Positions 23,401-31,890 of a stretch of 64,000 nucleotides of DNA are shown one piece after another. The translations under genes and the position numbers were made by a program. Position 1 is the first letter of the stretch; every line of letters starts with the position of its first letter. The stretch spans positions 8,181,460 through 8,245,459 of the forward strand of contig NC_087083.1 of NCBI RefSeq assembly GCF_026151205.1, written 5' to 3'. The DNA is from Bolinopsis microptera (Eukaryota; Ctenophora; Tentaculata; Lobata; Bolinopsidae). The notes below the pieces were generated by a model, which was not told the origin of the DNA, ran no database searches, and saw nothing but the letters and a program-made list of their open reading frames with translations.

Positions 23401-26400
23401 TTAGGCGAGCAATTCTATTCGGAGTGCCCTCACGTATCTAATAGTATTTAACATAATCGCACAATCAGTTCTTTCTCCTGGATAATTAAGTCATTATTAG
23501 GCACCCCACGCCCCACACCCCACACCCCACTAACTATTGGATCCAGGAGGATGGAATGCTGGAAGAATGGTATTTAGTTTTGAATGTTGTGTCGTATTGG
23601 TCCAGGGAAGGAAACTCACACAACATAGTATCAAAACCTGCTCCACCTGCGATAATTATAGTGATTAAATTAATTATCTAATCAAGTGATATCAGCTACT
23701 TTGTTCATTATCTCAATACTAATTTGAATAGTAAAACATTCCAGCGGCCAGGTAGCGCAGTTGGTTAATCATCGGCTTTGTAATCGTGAGGTTGCGAGTT
23801 CGAATCCCACTGCCTGCCTAGTCGTGGGGTGAGCGTCGTTGACGCTCTGCTAAGGATCCCGAGTGGTCTATGTAGCCCCACGGTTCACTCAGCCGAATGC
23901 TCGAGAAATCGGGTGTGAGGGTTAAATGAGGAGCTGTGCTTGATCAACACAGCGAAGCCTCGGGCGAAGAAAGTGTGGCATAGTGCCTTAACCGTCGCTG
24001 GCCTTAGGAACGATCCTTCGGCTTCTTGTAAAGCTCTTCCTTGAAAGTGCTGGTTTACATTGTAATGCAGGTAATGCCGAAGTAAAATAACAAAGGTGGT
24101 CGACTCATTCGATGCCCTTGTTGCGTCGCAACGAATCCTCATAATATAAGATAAGATAAGATAAGCGTACCTTGAAGAACATTGAGATTGTTAACATTTA
24201 ACTTGTTCAGAACTCTGTCAATATCTCCACGCTTGTATTTCGAGTGCACCAACTAGTAACAATGTTAGAATTAAGATGTCATTATTGATTAAGTAGATTT
24301 AGGTAATTTTTATTCATTCAAGATGAAAATATAAACTTTTTTCAGGTTAAGAGACTGTATCCTAGTTACCTGGTTGCTAAGATAGTATCTAGGAGACTGT
24401 ATCCTAGTTACCTGGTTGTTAAGATAGTATCTAGAAGACTGTATCCTAGTTACCTGGTTGTTAAGATAGTATCTAGGAGACTGTATCTTAGTTACCTGTT
24501 TGTTAAGATAGTATCTAGGAGACTGTATCCTAGTTACCTGGTTGTTAAGATAGTATCTAGGAGACTGTATCCTAGTTACCTGGTTGTTAAGATAGTATCT
24601 AGGAGACTGTATCCTAGTTACCTGGTTGTTAAGATAGTATCTAGGAGACTGTATCCTAGTTACCTGGTTGTTAAGATAGTATCTAGGAGACTGTATCCTA
24701 GTTACCTGGTTGTTAAGATAGTATCTAGAAGACTGTATCCTAGTTACCTGGTTGTTAAAATAGTATCTTGGAGACTGTATCTTAGTTACCTGGTTGTTAA
24801 GATAGTATCTAGGAGACTGTATCCTAGTTACCTGGTTGTTAAGATAGTATCTAGGAGACGGTATCCTAGTTACCTGGTTGTTAAGATAGTATCTAGGAGA
24901 CTGTATCCTAGTTACCTGGTTGTTAAGATAGTATCTAGGAGATGAAGCTGATGACATCCACCCCGGCATTGTTTTGAGAAGTGTCTTCAGATCTGACTCG
25001 TCGTGGTAGTTGAATCTGCAGTAATTAGTAATTACTTAGTTATTAGTTGAATCTGCAGTAATTAGTAATTACTTAGTTATTAGTCGAATCTGCAGTAATT
25101 AGTAATTACTTAGTTATTAGTCGAATCTGCAGTAGTTAGTAATTACTTAGTTATTAGTTGAATCTATCGTAGTATCGTAATTAAATTGATCAGTGATTAA
25201 TCATTTTGATAATACTTTACATATTTCTATAATCCTGTCCTAGTATAGATATTAAGACAATAGTGATTTAAATTTTTATAATGTTAATAATCAGAAACGT
25301 AAGTAAGTAAGTAAGTAAGCCTACCTAATACCCTGAAGGTTAAAGTTGTCCTCCCATATAGATTTGGTGATCTCCCGCTTCATCAGATCTATGTAGTCGA
25401 ACACTGTTCTAATTATCTTCCTCACATTACAGGAACCTGTTAGGAGGTTTGAGAGTGAGATTTCCTGGACATAAAGTATGTTAGATAAATCATCTTAATC
25501 CATTTATGAAATGTGTTTAATTTGAGCTGGATTTTGATAGTCGTGATTCGTAATCTTAAATAATAATCTCAGAATGTGTGTCTGTCTGTCTGTGTGTCTG
25601 TCTGTGCGCGTGTAATTTCCGAGCGGCTTAATCAAGAAAACGGTATAATATCATATAATAATATCATATAATAGGCGGGTTTATACTTTTGCATTTTAAC
25701 TACGATAGTGAAGTCCCGGCCGTAGGCAGGGGTTACACTAGTACCTATCATAATAACGAAATGATACACTTTTTACTGAGAGCATACACAGCCACTCAAT
25801 GAGTGAGAACAGTTTACTGCCCCTTTAATTATTATAACTTTATTATGATTAAAGTTGGTGCCTTTACAACTAACAACTCTGTTAAATATAATATAATTAT
25901 AGTTCTAGTTGGGGCCAGTACAACTAATTCTCGGTTAAATATAATATAATTACAGTTCTAGTAACAAAGCATATTGAAGTTCTGAACAAATATATAATAT
26001 CTGTATAATATACCTTTTGTATAATATACCCCTTCTGTAGGCCCTGTAGTTATTCAACTCTACTCTCCACTGACCACTACGTTACTTTCATAACTTTTAT
26101 GTGGCAAATAATTAATTACTCGATTAATCAATTGATATATAATACCGTGAAACTAACTCTCCGATAGTTTCATAAAAATTCTAAAGAGCTAATCAGTCCT
26201 GCATATGGGACAAATATCTAAAATCTTAAAAAGATGTAAAAGTAAAGCTACAATAAAACTCAAATCAATTAAGCAATTAATTAATTAATTAATTAATTGA
26301 TTAATTATTTACCAGTAGAAGTGAGATGTATCTGGATTGTAAGACAGCTGAAACTTTCTGGGAATGTCAGAGTGCTAACTGTCAGATCTGAAGATAGAGT

Positions 26401-29400
26401 TGTGAAATGAGCGTCTAGTTTATTACAATCGAGTTAGTCTAATTAATCATAAATACTAATACAGTATTCTAATGCTCCACCCAATTTCACTGTCACCCAA
26501 TCAAGATTGTCGTAACAAACTAGTAACAAATGAAGAGTGTGAGGGCACCAATCAAATCAGTGAGAAGAGACCAATGTGTTGTATGGATAAGTGTAAATGT
26601 ACCAACACCGGCCAGTGAGAGATGGTATTTATGTTACACTTAGCTAGTGTAGTGAGAGAACAGTAAAACTCTGAGGTACCGTTTGGGGGGAGGTTAAAGG
26701 CACGGTAAATCAGGATTTGTGGTAAATTGGGTTTATTATGACTAGTATTACCTATAATGTACCCCAAATCGCGTAGGTGACTAGTCACTGTACCCTGACT
26801 TTCGTCTCCCAGTATTGTTAAAACTAGCTTGTGGTCCAGCTTCATTTCCTAGAATAAGTTAAAATAAAATTAATTATCGGTTTGAAAATCATTTCACCCA
26901 ATAGTACAGCAAAAATGGTTATTTAAGTTTGTGCGTTACGATTGAGTTGATTAATATTAAATTGGGGTTCTGACTACATCTCCTGTTTAGTGTTCTTTTG
27001 AAGTAAAGGTAAATTTAAAATTCCGTTATGGCAGAAGTTTTATCACTTTATGATTTTGGTAAAATTGAACATATTTTTCTTATTTATTTGTTTTTGCAAG
27101 TCTTATTAACAGTATTATCTTACCTCTTCAGATGAAGCTATAGGGAAAAGAAGTTCTAGCTCCTGAGTGAGAGCCCCGTTTTCGTATACCGTGAACTGGT
27201 TAATGTACCTGATCAATAATTAATTAGTGGTTAAGTGACCTGATTAGTGGTAATTGGTGGGTAACTTACTGATTAATGGTTATATATAGGTTGGTTATTT
27301 GTTACTGCGACCAGTGAAAAATATTTGGCGAATTTTTTGGATCCTTCTATTCGACCAGAAATTATAAAGCTAATTAATAAACGAAACATATGTTTCGAGA
27401 ATCCCTTCTAGTCCACGGTCCACTAAATGATATCATTAATTAAGATAAGCAACAAACAACAATTAACAAAATAACAAAATAACAAAATAACAAAACAACA
27501 AAATAACAAAATAACAAAATAACAAAATAACAAAATAAAGTAATAATCTGAATAAATTAAAATTAAACTAAATTAAAATTGAATTAAATTAAAAAGTAAC
27601 TAACTTAGTGCCAGTAGGATAAGGGTTACTAAAGAAGGTAGGTTTGGTAATGTTTCTATTAGGTAAAGTTGAAAACTCCTTTCTTGCCATCATCTCTATT
27701 TCTTGTAGAGGGAGATTACTCAGAATCACTGCGTTCATCTGAAAGTATTTATTTAGTGGTCACACATTTGGTCACACATTTGGTCACACATTTGGTCACA
27801 CATTTGGTCACACATTTGGTTACACATTTGGTCACATATTTATTATTTATTCACATTTTATTGAGGTGAATCATGTTAAGTAAATGTGACTATTTTATTA
27901 CTTTATTAGCCGTCTGGTATCAAATTGTACTCCCCAATAATTTTAACTTAACCCCACAGTATTAGTTCTGATGAAAAACTGCACATCATTTCACCACAGA
28001 GCCCTAGTTTACCAATGTAAAGAATTTACTCAGTGTGTAAAGAATTCCAATTTAATATTATGTTTTATTATTGTTGATTAAGCTTTATAACTATTTATTA
28101 AGTTGTATCAAGATCTATAACTACCAGGTTAGCAGAGTAGTATTTGTTGTAGAACCACCTTATCTTAGTAACAAAATCAGCGCTGTCAAATATCTCCTTG
28201 TTCCCAACGTTAAACCTGGGAAACAAACATTACATGTTTCAGTAATATTATATTATATATTAACTAATATTATATCAACTAATATTATATTAACTAATAT
28301 TATATTAACTAATATTGTATTATATTAACTAATATTATATTGACTAATATTAACCTGTGAAAGGGGTGGTCAGGGTCAGACATAAGCTTTAGAATACTAA
28401 ACTTCTTCCATCCAGTTTGAGGAATATCCTTTTCTAATTCGTTCTGTATCGCCTGCTTCTCTCCCTCCAGTACCTGATGAAAATTTATTGACAATTTATC
28501 AACACAGTAGCAACACTATCTCGTTTTATGAAATAACCAATCTCGTTGTAACCAATAAAATTTCGATTTAAAAAAATGTATTTTATCGAAATTGCCTTTT
28601 TTTCATACCGATGGGTCGAAGAGAGGGCTGCGAAAGGAAGCAGCGAATATCTGAATACTGTGTTTAATTGAGCGTGAGTTAACGTAGAAGTAGTAGTTTG
28701 TGTGGGTTTGGGTGGTGAAGGCGTTGTCGTTACCTCCGTGTGTCTGGAGGAAGTTGGCCAACTCGTCTGTAAGCAGTTGGTTAGAAATTAGATGGGCTGT
28801 TTTTTAATTGAACACGTGGTTGTAAAAGTTTTAAATCAAATCAAATGAGAATGAAGGATCGTATGTCACATTATGAAATATTAACTCACTAAATCAATTA
28901 CACATAACGAATATTATAGTATAATAATAGTAATAACATTATGAAATATTAACAATATTATTACAAATAACGAATATTATAGTATAGTAATAGTAATAAC
29001 ATTATGAAATATTAACAATATTATTACAAATAACGAATATTATAGTATAGTAATAGTAATAACATTATGAAATATTAACAATATTATTACAAATAACGAA
29101 TATTATAGTATAGTAATAGTAATAACATTATGAAATATTAACAATATTATTACAAATAACGAATATTATAGTATAGTAATAGTAATAACATTATGAAATA
29201 TTAACTCACTAAACCGGGGATACTCCTTAGAACCCATGTACATTGCATGTTCTGTGTAGTGCGCCAGACCAAGATACTGGGGGCCTGCTGACAGATCAGA
29301 CATAGAACCAACCTGGCCACAATATTGGATTAACTAATATTATATAGATTGATTATTAATTAACTAATTATCATGGCATGCTCTGTGAAGTACGCTAGAT

Positions 29401-30593
29401 CAGGGTACTGTGGACCGATATTATATAATGATATGGGCACATTTTATATTTAGAAAACTTTTAAACAGTTATCAATCCTCATTGGAATCAGAATGAGCTA
29501 TAATATGTGAATATGTGTACATATATACAAATAATATGTAGATTGTAGATATGTGTATATATTACCCACACTGGATCAGTGTTCAAATAAACTTCGCATT
29601 TGTAGAGTGTAAGATGGTACTACAATTCTACAAATGAGTTAGCTATGTTGGTATGTGAGGTATGTGTAGCTTTTAAAGCATCCAAGTTCGAAGAACAATT
29701 TTACAAGGATATCATGCACAATATTATGTACAATTCATCAATGTTCAATTGATCCAATAAAGTTCTTTTTAACTAATAGCAAACATTGTTTCTAGACTGG
29801 TTCAGCCCGATAAACATGAGGTCCCTCGACTTTTACTCGTCATTTAAAGGTACAAATAACAATTACATGAGAACTTATAATGAGATACCATCATGCTGCA
29901 AAACGGTTGATAAATCACTTACCACAGAGATCAGCCATGCAATCAAACTTTATTCAATCTGTTCTATAAATACCAACTGTTCTTTACCAACCTGAAGGTC
30001 GAGGCCGATTCCAGAGAGAAGAGATTCCTTGTCCTCAATTAAAAGAATGTGCATTCCATTATGAAGTTTTATTGCCTGGGAATATATATAAGGGATTCAA
30101 TTGTTTAAAATTATATTTACAATTTAACAACTAATTATGTTTAATCGCACTGACCAATAATCAATATAGCTCTACTCCCCAAGTTTCATGCACCATTACA
30201 ATATTTACCTTGTACAGCTTGTGGTCATAAAGGGGCTTGGCGACAATATTATTGGAGTGAATTTCCTTCACTTTCCAAGCAGCAAAACCTGCTCCAATAC
30301 CCAAGGCAATAAGGACAATGCCATAAAAACATCTCCAGTACGATCTGCTCTTCCCTCCTGAGAATTCAAGTGAGTATATATATGTACCAATTAGCTTGAT
30401 TTCAAGAAAACAACAATTTCAAGGTTACCAGCCACCTTATCAAAAATGGTGGGTTACATGTTATTCTTCTGATTAAAAGAAAATCAGCTATTTTAGGTTG
30501 CGCCAAGGGTTACTCACTGTGTTTGGGGTAAACAGTTTCACCATCAAGCTCATCTTTGTTGGCTTGAGGCACGGGAGTATAGCCACCTTTCAT
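14460..30593 (-). CDS. M16 metallopeptidase, insulin-degrading-enzyme type, membrane-anchored
   Basis: Thirty exons join in one frame to 1023 residues (human IDE is about 1019): 30593-30518, 30357-30209, 30075-29992, 29312-29210, 28766-28609, 28473-28355, 28215-28125, 27738-27605, 27208-27124, 26848-26752, 26387-26313, 25436-25325, 25015-24916, 24252-24171, 23646-23535, 23257-23130, 23022-22965, 22087-22026, 21857-21753, 21204-21120, 21015-20926, 20720-20647, 20254-20126, 18514-18399, 17912-17838, 17137-17032, 16858-16750, 16312-16243, 15188-15053, 14611-14460. All use GT/AG. A hydrophobic segment at residues 35-53 follows a basic KSRSYWR, predicting a type II anchor. The inverted zinc motif HXXEH is H121-Y-T-E124-H125 and the third ligand E202 lies 81 residues from H121, the spacing of human IDE (H108, E189). 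RTQEQLGY (R841, Y848) keeps the substrate-binding Arg and Tyr. No nardilysin-type acidic insert. It should degrade short peptides outside the cytosol; substrates unknown. Confidence 0.92.
14925..14985. repeat. 15/16-bp repeat, 4 copies
   Basis: Unit agggggtcaattgtc in the last intron of the M16 gene. Confidence 0.85.
15189..15312. repeat. about 52-58-bp repeat abutting an acceptor, 2.3 copies
   Basis: Units containing ttttgtgaaggagcagtact begin within about 10 bases of the acceptor of exon 29 (15188). Confidence 0.85.
15565..15612. repeat. 9-bp repeat (AAGGAATAC), about 5 copies
   Basis: Perfect short tandem repeat in the intron between exons 28 and 29 of the M16 gene. Confidence 0.9.
15765..16061 (+). 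other. intronic stretch open on both strands, origin unknown
   Basis: About 300 bases inside the intron between M16 exons 28 and 29 have no stop codon in one frame of either strand, and look compositionally coding (balanced, higher GC). The plus-strand reading contains HCSCTG and several Asp/Glu/Lys-rich blocks. Exons 28 and 29 join perfectly without it, so it is not needed by the M16 gene. It may be a remnant of a transposon ORF. No family recognised. Confidence 0.25.
17032..17137 (-). CDS. M16 exon 26: substrate-binding RTQEQLGY motif
   Basis: Encodes DPAYATLRTQEQLGYTVFTG followed by TLKMLSVDYFYLLLQ. The Arg (R841) and Tyr (Y848) are seven residues apart, as R824 and Y831 in human IDE, where they close the active site from the C-terminal half of the enzyme. 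Ends phase 1 at gtacga. Supports an active enzyme rather than an inactive homologue. Confidence 0.9.
17931..18162. repeat. 10-bp repeat (GTAGAGTACA), about 23 copies
   Basis: Imperfect tandem array with gtaaagtaca and gtagagtata variants, starting about 20 bases from the acceptor of M16 exon 25 (17912). The transcript strand is pyrimidine-rich (tgtactctac). Confidence 0.95.
18266..18388. repeat. 15-bp repeat (TAATTAACTATTACC), 8 copies, at a donor
   Basis: Array ends within about 10 bases of the donor of M16 exon 24 (18399). One unit has taactaac. Confidence 0.95.
18478..19432 (-). repeat. 64-bp minisatellite carrying a splice acceptor and partial exon, 15 copies
   Basis: Units start every 64 bases from 18478. 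On the transcript strand each unit reads atttcag followed by the first 37 bases of exon 24 (encoding SSYSYRGTVVVL), then TAG, then gaaactaactaac leading to the next atttcag. The unit nearest the exon is the real exon start (18514). Units differ mainly at two positions (g/a). A decoy acceptor would lead to a stop (TAG) after TTG, 13 codons in. Confidence 0.95.
19648..19915. repeat. 22-bp GC-rich minisatellite, about 12 copies
   Basis: Unit near tgccgccactagtgcccctcaa, with length variants; the only GC-rich block of the M16 introns. Confidence 0.9.
20085..20141. repeat. about 37-bp duplication spanning the donor of M16 exon 23
   Basis: The words cttactcataacatg and tagcttatataacttata occur twice, so the donor a|gtaag used at 20126 has a second copy about 35 bases downstream in the intron. 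Confidence 0.7.
20500..20556 (-). pseudogene. orphan copy of M16 exon 18
   Basis: The minus strand reads cttcag then a sequence encoding FFIPDFSKDARLVLQIYL, almost the same as exon 18 at 22087-22026 (FFIPDFSKDPRLVAILRLYL). It lies between exons 22 and 23, whose phase (1) does not fit its phase (2), so splicing it in would break the frame. The flanking gttagttagttaattag repeats were copied with it. Confidence 0.75.
20838..20912. repeat. ATTA tetranucleotide repeat
   Basis: (attaatta)n microsatellite just downstream of the donor of M16 exon 21 (20926). Confidence 0.95.
21385..21752. repeat. compound minisatellite (acataccagacacacagaaag) next to a donor
   Basis: About 15 units of 20-37 bp. The exon-side end reads cagactatttac, where gtaaatagt is the donor of M16 exon 19 (21753), and the far end of the array repeats caaactatttac, so the donor was copied at both ends. 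All long ORFs here are translations of the repeat. Confidence 0.9.
21889..22010. repeat. 21-bp repeat, about 6 copies, between M16 exons 18 and 19
   Basis: Unit near gttaaaagcacaatatttgct; fills most of the short intron between exons 18 and 19. Confidence 0.9.
22045..22200. repeat. source of the exon 18 segmental duplication
   Basis: Exon 18 with its acceptor and upstream gttagttagtta tract; matches 20505-20640 over exon, acceptor and tract. Confidence 0.7.
23315..23420. mobile_element. dispersed repeat end (actagtgtaacccggcc)
   Basis: The end actagtgtaacccggcc reappears in inverted form at about 25720-25740 (ggccgtaggcaggggttacactagt) beside a gtctgtctgtgtgtctgtctg tract. They look like ends of the same repeat family; type not recognised. 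Confidence 0.4.
23746..24164 (+). mobile_element. tRNA-Thr-like SINE, full length about 420 bp
   Basis: The head (23746-23818) folds as a tRNA: A box tagcgcagttgg, B box gagttcgaatccc, and an anticodon loop ctttgtaat with TGT in the anticodon position, suggesting a tRNA-Thr ancestor. About 330 bp of body follows and the element ends in (ataag)n. Polymerase III internal promoter elements look intact. The tail stops six bases before the donor of M16 exon 14 (24171), and the element lies opposite to the M16 gene. A fragment of the same SINE is at 9168-9265. Confidence 0.75.
24346..24957 (-). repeat. 42-bp minisatellite carrying a splice donor, 14 copies in frame with M16 exon 13
   Basis: On the transcript strand each unit reads SPRYYLNNQ then VTRIQ, with the donor cag|gtaact between Q and V. 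The first unit belongs to exon 13, whose end is best placed at 24916 because exon 14 then continues in frame and the alignment to IDE keeps its length. The other 13 units repeat exon end and donor. Since 42 is 14 codons and the frame is open through all units, use of donor n would add (n-1) x 14 residues without a frameshift. Only a few residues vary (LNKQ, LSNQ, FNNQ, SSRYY). Confidence 0.95.
25010..25168 (-). repeat. 37-bp minisatellite carrying the acceptor of M16 exon 13, 4 copies
   Basis: On the transcript strand each unit reads taattactgcag followed by the first bases of exon 13 (attcaacta). Units start at about 25011, 25048, 25085 and 25122, with a decayed fifth at 25159 (ctgcag lost). 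37 is not a multiple of 3. Confidence 0.95.
27470..27542. repeat. AACAAAAT-type 9-bp repeat
   Basis: Tandem aataacaaa units in the intron between M16 exons 8 and 9. Confidence 0.9.
27766..27840. repeat. 12-bp repeat (GGTCACACATTT), 6-7 copies
   Basis: Starts about 28 bases from the acceptor of M16 exon 8 (27738). The valine-threonine-rich ORF is an artefact. Confidence 0.95.
28248..28350. repeat. 15-bp repeat (TAACTAATATTATAT) ending at a donor
   Basis: About 6 units; the exon-side end gives actaatattaac|c, i.e. the donor gttaat of M16 exon 6 (28355) is itself a repeat word. Confidence 0.9.
28355..28473 (-). CDS. M16 exon 6: third zinc ligand
   Basis: Encodes VLEGEKQAIQNELEKDIPQ and on to SDPDHPFH. 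AIQNELEK aligns to AVDSEHEK of human IDE, making E202 the glutamate zinc ligand. The HPF that follows is also shared by the family. Confidence 0.9.
28880..29213 (-). repeat. 63-bp minisatellite next to a donor, about 5 copies
   Basis: The exon-side copy reads, on the transcript strand, ttta|gtgagttaatattt, the end and donor of M16 exon 4 (29210). The far-end copy at about 28885-28905 keeps the same tttagtgagttaatattt, while the middle copies have lost gtgag (gttaatattt only). Confidence 0.9.
29210..29312 (-). CDS. M16 exon 4: HXXEH zinc-binding motif
   Basis: Encodes VGSMSDLSAGPQYLGLAHYT then EHAMYMGSKEYPRF. H-Y-T-E-H is the inverted zinc motif of M16 peptidases: two histidines bind zinc and the glutamate is the catalytic base. 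The usual HFCEHMLF is HYTEHAMY here, so the catalytic residues remain while the Cys of human IDE is replaced by Thr. Confidence 0.92.
30209..30357 (-). CDS. M16 exon 2: membrane anchor
   Basis: Encodes RGKSRSYWR, then CFYGIVLIALGIGAGFAAW (19 hydrophobic residues), then KVKEIHSNNIVAKPLYDHKL. The basic side is N-terminal, which predicts N-in/C-out topology. The small Gly/Ala residues are spaced as in helix-packing motifs. Confidence 0.85.
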
Positions 30594-31082
30594 TACAGGC
30601 TACTAATTTACACACTGTCACATCTTAAATGCCATATTGTGAGATGGAAAATGAAAAATAAAAGGATACAAACAAACTGATTGTTTTATTGAATCCATAA
30701 AAAGGAAATCTGAAATAATAAAATAAGTTTTTCAGTAGGTTTCCATTCTCATCATGTAAGGACATAACGGTCTGTATTGGAATGATTTTCAGCAGGAAAA
30801 TATCTTTCATTGGTGGATAGAATGGCATAACTCAAATTATGTTTTGAGAGACATTTTATCAATATAAAAATCAATATACAATAGTAATGATACAAACATC
30901 ATCATAAAAATTTATGAATAAAGGTAAAATGATGGGAAATTAAAAGTAGTTAAATATTCTTTCCACTACAACATAAGCACCTAAAAATAGCTAATCAAAT
31001 AAAGATTTTAATAAAACAAATCATTATGCTTTTCTTTATTATTAACATAATGGGTTCCCTCAATTCTTCCTTACACCTTAGT

Positions 31083-31385
31083 ATAACTAGCAGGAACCCG
31101 TACAATATAACCCTAAACGGTGTCAGACTAAAATAATTATTACCTATTTATTTGGGTTTTTGACACCACTTGGGGGTCCAAATTTTGGGCTCTAAAATCA
31201 CTAATTCATGGCCAATTTTTTATTTTTTCATGCTGAATTGGAGGCCATTAAAGCATTTGATCCAGTCAAAAAAGTTTCAGTTGTATATCTTTTACGGTTT
31301 TTGCGGAAAGTCGCGTTAAAGTTGATGCCGTGGTGTCAGTAAAATGGTACGGATATATATCGTCTCGCTTTATATATAGTAAGAT
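31083..31385 (-). mobile_element. dispersed roughly 290-bp repeat, copy B (inverted)
   Basis: Inverted homologue of 10007-10292, including ctagcaggaacccgta at one end and cgtctcgcttta at the other. Confidence 0.75.
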
Positions 31386-31731
31386 AATTCCCAAAATAAC
31401 ATTTGGACCAGAACTGCTTATTCCAAACAGACACACCCCATAATCTACCAAGTCAAATATACCCTTCAATAAGATCACTACGAAGACGCCACTCTGCCAG
31501 CATTGTTAAATTGAACCACACCTGGATTCCGAAATTGAACACAATACTCTAAACGTTGTCTTATCAATGCTTTCTAAATAGCTATCATCACAGATTTCTC
31601 CCTTATAAATAAATTTCTAACAATCCAACATATTATCATCTTTTAGCTTTAATCATTGAATTAAGATTAATTCTGTTCATTCCAAAGCAAGGAACTGAGT
31701 CTGAATGCATTACTGTACATTCAATACGATT

Positions 31732-31890
31732 GGGGTTGTTCAATAATACATAATCAGCCGAGAGGAAGGGGGTTTCCAAATGATTATGCCAATGCAATTT
31801 TTACACAATAGTTATGTGTAAAACTAATTAAGGAAGGAGTTACAATTTTTCAAAAGGTGATTACGTAATCAGTAATATGTGAACGACCCC
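31732..31890 (+). mobile_element. Harbinger-like MITE, copy 2 (degenerate)
   Basis: Starts ggggttgttca and ends attacgtaat...tatgtgaacgacccc; internal blocks aatcagccga, gggggtttccaaatga and acacaatagttatgtgtaaa match the copy at 61130-61314. The flanking duplication is no longer clear. Confidence 0.75.

Noticed and set aside
23746-23818. Functional tRNA-Thr gene
   Set aside because: The tRNA-like head is followed directly by a SINE body and a simple-repeat tail and has stem mismatches; a SINE explains it better.
28880-29213. CRISPR-like array
   Set aside because: Regular repeats here and elsewhere are contiguous tandem units without unique spacers, in a eukaryotic gene.
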